A stretch of DNA of 64,000 bases from Methanococcoides sp. EBM-47. Its GTDB lineage: Archaea > Halobacteriota > Methanosarcinia > Methanosarcinales > Methanosarcinaceae. Position 1 is the first letter of the stretch; the number at the start of each line of letters is the position of its first letter. A program made the position numbers and the translations under genes. The stretch is from contig MPPA01000033.1 in NCBI GenBank assembly GCA_001896725.1, positions 1 through 64,000 of the forward strand. Direction: 5' to 3'. Shown piece after piece: positions 1 to 8,013 of this stretch. The notes beneath the pieces were generated by a model, which worked only from the letters and a program-made list of their open reading frames with translations, was not told where the DNA came from and made no database searches.

Positions 1-87
1 AAGGGAATTGCTGCAAAGATGAACATCGAAAAGCTGCTTGATATTAAGATCAACAGCTGTGAGAAGTTCAGAGAAAAATTGAAGTAA
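1..87 (+). CDS. mtbB: C-terminal tail of probable dimethylamine methyltransferase MtbB (partial)
   Basis: An open frame enters from the left edge and ends at TAA 85-87. The 28 visible residues include GIAAKMNIEKLL and KINSCEKF, which match my recollection of the C-terminus of MtbB, the pyrrolysine enzyme that moves a methyl group from dimethylamine to its corrinoid protein. The downstream methylamine-type permease supports this. Only the tail is visible, so the Pyl codon cannot be seen and the call rests on memory of the family plus context. Confidence 0.55.
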   Translation, partial: KGIAAKMNIEKLLDIKINSCEKFREKLK

Positions 88-105
88 ATTCGTTTGGAGT
101 GTAAA

Positions 106-136
106 GGCTGGGAACTTGCGGTGCAAGAAACCAGCC
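106..136 (+). terminator. Two-tier hairpin between mtbB tail and permease
   Basis: Outer stem GGCTGG (106-111) pairs with CCAGCC (131-136). Inner stem CTTGC (115-119) pairs with GCAAG (123-127) around a GGT loop. The two stems are separated by purine internal-loop sides GAA and AAA. A pyrimidine-rich run follows. It may terminate or attenuate transcription, or protect the 3' end of the upstream mRNA. Confidence 0.55.
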
Positions 137-222
137 CTATTTCTATTAATTTATATTTTTTATTGTTATAGTATGGATAGGATCAATAAGCAGAGTACTT
201 AAAAAATAAAGGAGTGATATTT

Positions 223-1683
223 ATGGCTTCTAAAGAAGAAGGAGTCGATTGGCAGCATGCTCAGCAGTGCGCAAAGGTAGTATGTGAAGGTGGTAGTCTG
301 GAGCGGACCATTGACTGGAAGCAGGGTCTTGCTATTGCTATCGGTGTACCTCTCCTTATATTACCGTCTATAGGTTATTTCGCAAGTTATCTATATTCAT
401 TTGCAATTATTGTATGGGGTCTTTCTGTATTCCAGGGTTTTATGCAGAACCTTGCATACGGAGAACTTGCCACAACTTTCCCCAATGCTTCCGGACTTCC
501 CGGATTTGCTCAGAATGTCTTCAAAGGTGATGGCAGATCAAAATATGATAAGGGTAAGCTCATAGGAGGTTTCAGTGCGTGGGGATACTGGTTCGCATGG
601 AACCCTGTGCTTGCTATATATGCTATTCTTGTGGGAAGTTATCTCCAGGGTCTGGTCCCAGCACTTGCCGAATATTCAGCATATAGTGTTTCACTTGCTG
701 CCGGTATTGTGATATATTCAGTTTTGCTCATAATCAACTCCCGCGGGCTTTCAAGCGGTGCGACCATGGGTTATATACTTGCTTTTCTGTCCCTTGCACC
801 TCTGGCGATCATCACACTGTCCCCCTTCGTAACAGGTGACTTTGCAATGGCCAACATTACCAGTTCATGGATCCCTGATGACTGGGCATGGGATTTGCAT
901 CACATCCTGATCTTGCTGGGTATTTTTGCAATGGCGCAGTGGAGTGCATGTGCCTGGGAAACAGCAGCTATATATGGGCCTGAATATAAGAACCCAGGTT
1001 CTGATGTTCCTAAGGCCTTGTTCAGTTGTGGTGCAGTTTGTCTGTTCACTTATATCCTTGTTCAGGCAGCTGTTACAGGGACACTAGGTATTGAAGGAGT
1101 GCTCGCACAACCTATTTCCCCTATGCTGCCACTGGCTCAGGCTGCATTGGGTACTGTTGGTACATACATATCCATTGTCATGCTTATGGCAGCAATGGTA
1201 CTTATTATCCAGACGGCTTTCCTGGGATCTGCAAGGGCTATGCATTCCCTGGCAACAGAAGGAAACCTGCCGCGTGTACTAGGTAAGATCAATAGTAATG
1301 GTACTCCTGTAGTTGCCATGGTCGTGATAGCTCTGTTCAACCTGGGGCTCATATCTTTCGGCACGCCTACTGCCATCCTGGCAGCATCTGCCATAGGTTA
1401 TGTCTGTGCCAATGGGATCAGCCTGTTCGCATATGTCAGGGCTAAGACCAACCCGCGTCTTGCTGCTCTGGAAAGGCCGTTCAAGGCACCATCCGGCTGG
1501 AAGAACGTTGCAATGCTCTTTGGTCTTTTCAACCTTCCTCTGTGTCTTATTGGTATAATCTACCTTAACAGCCTTGAGGTTGGCTGGACCTCTACGATCG
1601 TAGGGTTCATTGTTCTGGCATTGTACATTCCTTTGTGGTTCTACTCCCAGCACGAAGTACATACAGCTAAGAACAATGCCTGA
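223..1683 (+). CDS. Methylamine-type permease, APC superfamily
   Basis: An integral membrane amino-acid/polyamine/organocation family transporter of 486 residues with about twelve hydrophobic segments. The N-terminal block ERTIDWKQG followed by GVPLLILPS is the pattern I recall in the methylamine permeases (MtmP/MtbP/MttP) linked to methylamine methyltransferase genes in Methanosarcina. The ATG at 223 is preferred over an upstream GTG because GGAG at 211-214 lies 8 nt before it. Placement behind an mtbB-like tail suggests import of dimethylamine or a related methylamine. Family call is firm; the exact substrate is inferred. Confidence 0.78.
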   Translation: MASKEEGVDWQHAQQCAKVVCEGGSLERTIDWKQGLAIAIGVPLLILPSIGYFASYLYSFAIIVWGLSVFQGFMQNLAYGELATTFPNASGLPGFAQNVFKGDGRSKYDKGKLIGGFSAWGYWFAWNPVLAIYAILVGSYLQGLVPALAEYSAYSVSLAAGIVIYSVLLIINSRGLSSGATMGYILAFLSLAPLAIITLSPFVTGDFAMANITSSWIPDDWAWDLHHILILLGIFAMAQWSACAWETAAIYGPEYKNPGSDVPKALFSCGAVCLFTYILVQAAVTGTLGIEGVLAQPISPMLPLAQAALGTVGTYISIVMLMAAMVLIIQTAFLGSARAMHSLATEGNLPRVLGKINSNGTPVVAMVVIALFNLGLISFGTPTAILAASAIGYVCANGISLFAYVRAKTNPRLAALERPFKAPSGWKNVAMLFGLFNLPLCLIGIIYLNSLEVGWTSTIVGFIVLALYIPLWFYSQHEVHTAKNNA

Positions 1684-1694
1684 ATATGGTTCAA

Positions 1695-1720
1695 AATGCC
1701 CTCTTGTATAGAGTGGCATT
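1695..1720 (+). terminator. Terminator of the permease gene
   Basis: Inverted repeat AATGCC / GGCATT extended inward by CTC / GAG with one unpaired T, followed directly by CTTTATTTTTATG, a T-rich tail. It lies 11 nt after the permease stop. Confidence 0.7.
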
Positions 1721-1828
1721 CTTTATTTTTATGCGTTTATTCTCTGAGAAATAGCTTCTTTTATGATCCATGTTCTGATAAAGGACCATTCTCATATAGT
1801 ACAATCCCATAAAAGATAGAGGATCAAT

Positions 1829-2470
1829 ATGAACGTACTCTATATATGTGCACACCAAGAACCTGCATCTTTTAATGCTGCTCTGAAGACCGTTGCTGTG
1901 AAAACACTTGAAAGGGCTGGACATAATGTGAAGGTCAGCGATCTCTATGCCATGCATTTCAAGCCTGTGCTTGATGCCTCTGACTTCCTGCAAAGGAAAA
2001 AACCGGAAAAACTAGCTCTTTTTCCAGAGCAGATCAATGCTACCAAAACAGGTACTTTTGTGCCGGACATAATGGAAGAAATGGATAAAGTAAAATGGGC
2101 CGATCTGCTTATATTCCAATTCCCAATGTATTTCACTGGTATGCCTGCTATTATGAAAGGATGGCTGGACAGGGTCTTTGCAGCAGGTTTTGCGTTTGAC
2201 CCCATTACTCAGGGTTTTTATGAAAAAGGTCTGTTAAAAGGCAAAAAAGTCATGATGACCATTACCACAGGAGCAGATGAGCTCACGTATTCTGAAAAAG
2301 GGGCCCACGGGGACATCCACACACTCCTGAAATATATAACCCATTGTATCTTTGAGTACACTGGCCTTGAAGTATTACCTTCGTACATTATGTTCTCTGT
2401 GAACAGCCAATCAAAGGAAAAAGGGCAGCAACGTCTGGATCGGTATGAAGAGATATTGAAAGACCTATGA
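1829..2470 (+). CDS. Flavodoxin-fold NAD(P)H dehydrogenase (quinone) family protein
   Basis: A 213-residue protein of the NQO1/KefF/MdaB-like flavodoxin_2 family, cytosolic and probably FMN or FAD dependent. The N-terminus MNVLYICAHQEP with SFN is the flavin-phosphate loop. FQFPMYFTGMPAIMKGWLDRV followed by FAAGFAFD is the signature second flavin-binding segment. GAGG precedes the ATG by 6 nt. It probably reduces quinones or other small electrophiles by two electrons. Gene context gives no specific partner; it stands alone between the permease terminator and a 380 nt spacer. Confidence 0.85.
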   Translation: MNVLYICAHQEPASFNAALKTVAVKTLERAGHNVKVSDLYAMHFKPVLDASDFLQRKKPEKLALFPEQINATKTGTFVPDIMEEMDKVKWADLLIFQFPMYFTGMPAIMKGWLDRVFAAGFAFDPITQGFYEKGLLKGKKVMMTITTGADELTYSEKGAHGDIHTLLKYITHCIFEYTGLEVLPSYIMFSVNSQSKEKGQQRLDRYEEILKDL

Positions 2471-2853
2471 AAAACCACACTATGAAAAGCAGTTATTCAC
2501 TCCTTTAGAAGACTTCGAGATATGGAAGGCCCAAGCCCTTATATGAAGCTTCAAAATAAATCTCAAACAGATAGCATCCTGGAAAGGCTCATATCACTGC
2601 AAGTCTGCAAGGATCTTGCTATTTTGTAGCCTCTTTTATCCAGGATATCCCATGGACCACAGTTATCCTAGATGATCACAGATAACGGAACCACATTCAG
2701 AATATAGTGGAAATATTTTTATTAGTATTATCATTATATTTTTAATCAATGTATATAAAAAAGGAAAGCTCATTCTTTTTTGCTAACGAACGAGCGTATA
2801 AAAACAATGACGAAATTTCTGCAGATAAGTGGTTTCCCAAAGGAGAAGTAGTG
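2471..2853. other. Spacer with a possible transposase scrap and the helicase promoter
   Basis: No intact gene seen. Around 2675-2712 a short plus-strand frame reads MITDNGTTFRI between stops; ITDNGT-F is the motif around the second catalytic Asp of rve/DDE transposases, so this may be a decayed insertion-sequence scrap, although it is very short. An AT-rich stretch at 2710-2750 probably carries the promoter of the helicase gene. Confidence 0.3.
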
Positions 2854-5800
2854 ATGAGTGAACTAAATACCGGACAATCAAAAGCAGTATCTTATACTTC
2901 TGGTCCCCTGCTCATTCTTGCAGGTCCCGGATCAGGAAAAACACTGACAATAACACAGAAAGTACTGAAACTGATCAATGATGGGATATCTCCGGACAGG
3001 ATACTTGCTCTTACATTTTCAGAAAAAGCCACCGAAGAAATGCAGGATAGGATCGAAAAGCACATTGGCATTGGTACCGGTATTACAGTTTCTACATTCC
3101 ACTCATTCTGTAATGATCTTATTAGGGAGTTCTCCCTGGACCTGGGCATCAACCAGGGGGTCAGGCTCATTTCAAAGGAACATTCCCATGTATGGGGCAT
3201 TAGGAACATCGATCTTTTTGGATTTGATCACATTACACTTCCCTCCAAACCCACTGACCTTATCACAAGCCTTCTTGAAGGTGTTTCCCAGTTCCATGAT
3301 CATCTTATTCTCCCAGAGGAACTGAAGACATATGTTAATGCTTCCCTTACGTCTGGAGCTGCTCTTACTAATGACGAAGTTGATAGACTACTAAAACTTG
3401 GAGATCTTGCAAAATTCTATGATCATTATCAGCAATATAAAAGACATAACAATTTCATCGATTATGATGATATGATATACCTTGCCTGTGATCTGCTGGA
3501 GAACAATCATTTTGTAAGGACCAAAATAGGTAGTCGTTACGATCACGTCCTGGTTGATGAATTCCAGGATACTAACTATGCACAATTGTATCTTATTTAC
3601 CTTATAGCCGGTGATGGGAACCTGACATGTGTGGCAGATGATGACCAGTGTATATACAGGTTCAGGGGGGCATATCTTTCAAATATCAGCCAGTTAAAGA
3701 CCTTCTATCCTTCTCTTGAAAAGGTTACCCTGGACATAAACTACAGGTCCACTGAGCAGATCGTGAACATTTCTCAACAGCTCATCGAGGCCAATATTGA
3801 AAGAGAGCAAAAAGATCTTGTTTCCAGCAATGGTACCGGAGAGCAGGTGAAAGTGGTAAAGGCACCAGATGATGAAAGTGAGGCACAGTGGGTTGCAATT
3901 GAAGTTAAGAGACTTGTGGAAGAAGAACTTATTGAACCCAAGGACATCTACATCCTTACACGTAAAAGGGATGATGGCAGGAAGTTCAGTGATGCTCTAA
4001 GGTTACAGATGATACCGGCAGAAGATGTGGGAAGGTTAGAACTTGCTCATTTTTTTGTCATTCAGGAAGCTCTTGCATATATGAGGATCGTGTCCGATCC
4101 TTTCAATAATGGGATAGCTTTTGCAAAGGTACTTTCAAGGGAAGGCGTGAAAGAGCAAAATCTAAAAGTGATCAATGTTGAGGCAAGACGGCTTGTCCGG
4201 AATAACAGTGCATCAGGTGATGGAATATACGAAGTTCTCCTCAATCAGCTCGATAACATTGGCATCGATCAAAAGGAGCTGGTATCTTCGATCATGGCCA
4301 GAATTCAGGAACTCATTGACCATAAAAAGAACCATGTGCCTTCCGATACCTTGAAGTATCTGCTCATGGAAAAGACAGATCTTTATCGTTCTGCTCTGCA
4401 GGAAGATACCAGGACTTCAAGAAAGAACATCGAGGTACTGAACGCTCTCGTGAGAATGGCTGAAGATCTCGAACTGATCGGCGGGAATTCAGGATTTGAA
4501 GAGGTCATGGAACATATGTCACTGGTCTTTGATATGGAAATCGAGGATGGAGAAGCGAAAGACGAGAACGCTGTAAAGATAATGACCATACATCAGTCCA
4601 AAGGCAAGGAGGCCAGGGCAGTTTTTGTATGCGATATGGCTGCACGGCATTTACCTTTACAGTATTGGAAGAAACCATTTACTGTACCTTCTCAGATGGC
4701 AAAAGGAGTACAACGGGATGCAGAAGAGAAAGTACTGCATTTGGAAGAGGAAAGAAGGCTTGCCTATGTGGCCATGACCCGGGCAAAAGAAAAATTATAT
4801 TTGGTCTACCCTGAAAAATATGTGAAGAACTCCAATGCTTCCAAGCCAAGCCAGTTCCTGGAAGATATTGATCATACACGAAACCCGCATGTGCAAATGA
4901 TAGAAGCTGGTTCAGTTGTACGGCGATCAGGCCTTACATCAGTTTCTTCTCTTCAACTTAAGATGAACGAGTATGAGGATATGGTGAACATGTACACTAG
5001 GCAGGGACAACTGAAGCAGGCCCTTGAGTCGCTGCTTGTACTGGCACAGTTAAGGGAGCTTGAACAAAGTGGAGATCCTGCAAATTTTGATGTGCAGAGG
5101 TTCCTGCAGGTCACTTTGAAGGACCCCTCGCAATTGCAGGACCTTGTAGATGACAGATCGCCTGCCCTGGTCGATCCTACCATGAGATTCTCAGCTTCTA
5201 AAATAAAGGAATACATGGATTGTCCGTTGAAGTTCAAGTACAACAGTATTTTAAGGATACCCACTCCGCATAAGGCACATCTGCAGGCGGGCACCTGGAT
5301 ACATGCTATCTATGAAGAGATGGCAAGACAAAAGATGCAGGGTAAAACACCGCTGGTCTCTGATGCCATACAAATGCTCTCTGAAATCTGGGACAGCTCG
5401 GTCTTTTCCTCGTGCATCCAGGAAAAACAGGAGCGCAGTAATATGGAAAAGATGCTGGGTTTCTGGTTCCAGTTCGAGCAGAATAACCTCAACGAGACCA
5501 TTTCCATAGAGGAACGGTTCGATCTTTCCATAAATGGATCGTTATTCACGGGTTTTATAGACAGACTGGACAGAACACCAACGGGTGATCACATCGTTAT
5601 CGATTATAAGACGAATAAGACACCGTACACGAGGAACGATCTTAAGGAAGATGTGCAGATAGCACTTTATTGTCTGGCAGTGAGGGAAAAGTATGGAAAA
5701 CTGCCTGTTAAAGCAGGTCATATGTATGTACATCCCAATGTAGCTAAGCTGAACCTAATAGATATCGAAGTTACGAAGGTCAATGTGGTCCTTGAAAAGA

Positions 5801-5964
5801 TAAAAGAAGCTGTTGCAAGGATACTTAATGAGGATTTTGAGTTGAAGGTCCGGCCGAACTGCTATTCCTGTGATTATAAAGGGATATGTGAGCGATACAA
5901 GAATGAAAGATGTTGCTTGAATATCGATCGTTCTGACTATGGACTAAAAGATCAAGAAAACTAG
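2854..5964 (+). CDS. SF1 (UvrD/AddA-like) DNA helicase fused to a RecB-type Fe-S nuclease
   Basis: An ATP-dependent 3'-5' type helicase-nuclease of 1036 residues. Walker A AGPGSGKT is at about 23-30, DEFQD at 235-239, the motif III region DDDQCIYRFRGA shortly after, and motif VI YVAMTRAKEKL near 640. A C-terminal PDDEXK domain begins at FSASKIKEYMDC (about 780) with IDYKTNK near 917, and ends in CYSCDYKGIC near 1003-1012. The early Cys plus this C-terminal triplet is the AddB/Cas4-type 4Fe-4S cluster. AGGAG at 2841-2845 selects the ATG at 2854; a longer frame from 2749 lacks a good site. Likely role is double-strand end processing or repair. It ends in tandem TAG TAG. Confidence 0.88.
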   Translation: MSELNTGQSKAVSYTSGPLLILAGPGSGKTLTITQKVLKLINDGISPDRILALTFSEKATEEMQDRIEKHIGIGTGITVSTFHSFCNDLIREFSLDLGINQGVRLISKEHSHVWGIRNIDLFGFDHITLPSKPTDLITSLLEGVSQFHDHLILPEELKTYVNASLTSGAALTNDEVDRLLKLGDLAKFYDHYQQYKRHNNFIDYDDMIYLACDLLENNHFVRTKIGSRYDHVLVDEFQDTNYAQLYLIYLIAGDGNLTCVADDDQCIYRFRGAYLSNISQLKTFYPSLEKVTLDINYRSTEQIVNISQQLIEANIEREQKDLVSSNGTGEQVKVVKAPDDESEAQWVAIEVKRLVEEELIEPKDIYILTRKRDDGRKFSDALRLQMIPAEDVGRLELAHFFVIQEALAYMRIVSDPFNNGIAFAKVLSREGVKEQNLKVINVEARRLVRNNSASGDGIYEVLLNQLDNIGIDQKELVSSIMARIQELIDHKKNHVPSDTLKYLLMEKTDLYRSALQEDTRTSRKNIEVLNALVRMAEDLELIGGNSGFEEVMEHMSLVFDMEIEDGEAKDENAVKIMTIHQSKGKEARAVFVCDMAARHLPLQYWKKPFTVPSQMAKGVQRDAEEKVLHLEEERRLAYVAMTRAKEKLYLVYPEKYVKNSNASKPSQFLEDIDHTRNPHVQMIEAGSVVRRSGLTSVSSLQLKMNEYEDMVNMYTRQGQLKQALESLLVLAQLRELEQSGDPANFDVQRFLQVTLKDPSQLQDLVDDRSPALVDPTMRFSASKIKEYMDCPLKFKYNSILRIPTPHKAHLQAGTWIHAIYEEMARQKMQGKTPLVSDAIQMLSEIWDSSVFSSCIQEKQERSNMEKMLGFWFQFEQNNLNETISIEERFDLSINGSLFTGFIDRLDRTPTGDHIVIDYKTNKTPYTRNDLKEDVQIALYCLAVREKYGKLPVKAGHMYVHPNVAKLNLIDIEVTKVNVVLEKIKEAVARILNEDFELKVRPNCYSCDYKGICERYKNERCCLNIDRSDYGLKDQEN

Positions 5965-6222
5965 TAGTTAAAGAAAGATATGATGGAAGTGATCATATAT
6001 CAAACTTTTTAGTAAAGATAAGGTCAATAGCTGATGTTGTGTATATTTTTTTAAATATTTGCAACACTATAGAGCGGAATGTGAGATCTTTCTGGCACAG
6101 CTAAAGTTGCATCAACAAACATTAAGTACCTATTTGACAAAATAAGATTATCTTATAATGCATAGAAAAAATGCTATGAGACGAAGTCTGTTAAGGCCTT
6201 TAAAAAAATCATAGGTGGTATG

Positions 6223-7953
6223 ATGGGAATAAAAACAGTAGCTTTACTTGTGGTCTTTCTTCTGATCCTTATTATCGTTCCTGCAGAAGCTGCAGACTGG
6301 ACTATGTCACAAGCTGATATCTACCATAGTGGAATTACAAGTGACAGGGCACCCACAACAATTCCCAATGTCTCGTTTTCGTGGGAATACAGATTAAATG
6401 ATGGTGTGATCACTTCCCCGCTGGCTGTAAATGATCTTGTTTATGTAGTATCTTCTGACAATGCAATAACTGCCCTGAATGTGAGCATAGGTGAAGAGAT
6501 CTGGCAGGTTTCTTCAAGCGGAAACGGGGCCATAGGAAGCCCGGCGTATGGTGATGGTCAGTTATTCGTGGCAACCGGTGATGGGTATATATATTCTTTT
6601 GATGCAGCTACAGGAGGAAGTATCTGGAGCGAGCAGGTCATTAGTGGAGTTGTCAGTACACCTGTTGTATATTACAATAAAAAGGTGTATTTTGGGGCAG
6701 GGTCTGTCTATTATTGCTTTAGTAATAGCGGAGCATTGGAGTGGAGTCGTAGCTCACCTCATGGTGCGACCTACGATGGGGCAGGTGCAGTAGTCATAGG
6801 CAATCATGTTGTATATGGAGATAATAGTGGTCATTTGGTTTCTCTTGAAACTGGCCATGGGACTTTAGTTGATGATATAGATGGTCAGGAAGCTGCAGAT
6901 ATATACGGAACTTCTGTAAGCGGCATCCGATCCTCGGTGGTCTATGATTCAAAGCATCAGAGGATATATTTCACATCTGATGATGGTACATGTTATTATC
7001 TTGGTTTTAACTCAGCATCAGGTACCTTTGATACTTCTGATGCAGGAAAAAACAATGTGTTCACTTCTACCGAAGCTTCCACAGTTATCTACAATAATAG
7101 GATATATATAACAGGCGAATCAAGCGGAGCATATTTTCTCAGGTGCCTTGATGCAGATGACCTTTCTATTGTGTGGAGTTTGCCTGTCAGTGAAAAGATT
7201 GTCCATTCACCTGTTCTGTCCTCGTTCAACGATGCTGTGGATGGCGAAGTGTTCATCTACTTCGGTACAGTTCCAGGAAAGATATATTGCATCAAAGATA
7301 AGTATGTCAGAAGCTCCCCTTCCGAACAATGGTCATATAGCAAGCATGATGTTACTTCGATACCGTCAGAATTGGTCATATCTTCCGGGAAGGTACTGTT
7401 TGGAACAACAAGCGGGTATTTAGTGGCCCTTGGCACTACACAAAAACCAGTTGCTGATTTTAGTGCATACCCAAAAATGGGGGTTGTACCCATGACGGTT
7501 TCTTTTACAGACAAATCTTCTGATGCTACTGCATGGGAATGGGATGTGGATAATGATGGTGATGTAGACTATACCACAAAGAGCTGTCAGCACAAATATG
7601 AGTATGTGGGCAAGTATACAGTGAAACTCAAGGTAACCAATATTTTTGGGGAGGATATAGAGATAAAGACTGATTATATTGTGGTAAATGCGCAGGGTTC
7701 ACCTTCAGGTGAAATGGGTGGGTATGCACGTCAGAATAATATAACTTCGTCTGCAGTTCATGAGGAAGAAGAGGTATTTGTTGTAGATATGGGAGCTAAA
7801 GCCTCACCAAACATCAATATTGGAAAAGATGAAATATCAGTAGAGGATGTCTCATCAGAGAGCGATACGAACAAAAGAGCTTTAGGTTATACTGGTATTG
7901 AATCTCTGTTGCTTTTACTCATAAGCGTGTACTATATGAAAAATAAAAAATAA
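6223..7953 (+). CDS. Secreted PQQ-repeat beta-propeller protein with PKD domain
   Basis: A 576-residue cell-surface protein. A signal peptide of about 24 residues ends at AEA before ADWTMSQ. Residues 30-400 hold repeats of the pyrrolo-quinoline-quinone-like propeller type (patterns such as ALNVSIGEEIWQ and SFDAATGGSIW). Residues about 405-490 are a PKD domain with VSFTDKSSDATAWEWDVDND. The C-terminus is a hydrophobic segment and KNKK, resembling a degenerate PGF-CTERM-like anchor. Two adjacent ATGs (6220 and 6223) are possible behind GGTGG; the second has the better spacing. Ligand unknown; probably a surface-layer associated binding or adhesion protein. Confidence 0.8.
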   Translation: MGIKTVALLVVFLLILIIVPAEAADWTMSQADIYHSGITSDRAPTTIPNVSFSWEYRLNDGVITSPLAVNDLVYVVSSDNAITALNVSIGEEIWQVSSSGNGAIGSPAYGDGQLFVATGDGYIYSFDAATGGSIWSEQVISGVVSTPVVYYNKKVYFGAGSVYYCFSNSGALEWSRSSPHGATYDGAGAVVIGNHVVYGDNSGHLVSLETGHGTLVDDIDGQEAADIYGTSVSGIRSSVVYDSKHQRIYFTSDDGTCYYLGFNSASGTFDTSDAGKNNVFTSTEASTVIYNNRIYITGESSGAYFLRCLDADDLSIVWSLPVSEKIVHSPVLSSFNDAVDGEVFIYFGTVPGKIYCIKDKYVRSSPSEQWSYSKHDVTSIPSELVISSGKVLFGTTSGYLVALGTTQKPVADFSAYPKMGVVPMTVSFTDKSSDATAWEWDVDNDGDVDYTTKSCQHKYEYVGKYTVKLKVTNIFGEDIEIKTDYIVVNAQGSPSGEMGGYARQNNITSSAVHEEEEVFVVDMGAKASPNINIGKDEISVEDVSSESDTNKRALGYTGIESLLLLLISVYYMKNKK

Positions 7954-7986
7954 TTTATAGTTGCAGGCGTGAAAAAAATCGGAAAA

Positions 7987-8006
7987 GGACTGCAAGCACG
8001 CAGTCC
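7987..8006. terminator. Shared terminator between convergent PKD protein gene and leuS
   Basis: Perfect 7-bp stem GGACTGC / GCAGTCC with loop AAGCAC. On the minus strand the hairpin is followed by TTTTCCGATTTTTTT, a good leuS terminator. On the plus strand AATGATTTTATT follows, which is weaker. Confidence 0.7.
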
Positions 8007-8013
8007 AATGATT

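Noticed and set aside
7281-8013. Additional gene between the PKD protein and leuS
   Set aside because: The 60-nt convergent gap holds only the shared terminator; overlapping frames are shadows of the PKD protein gene.
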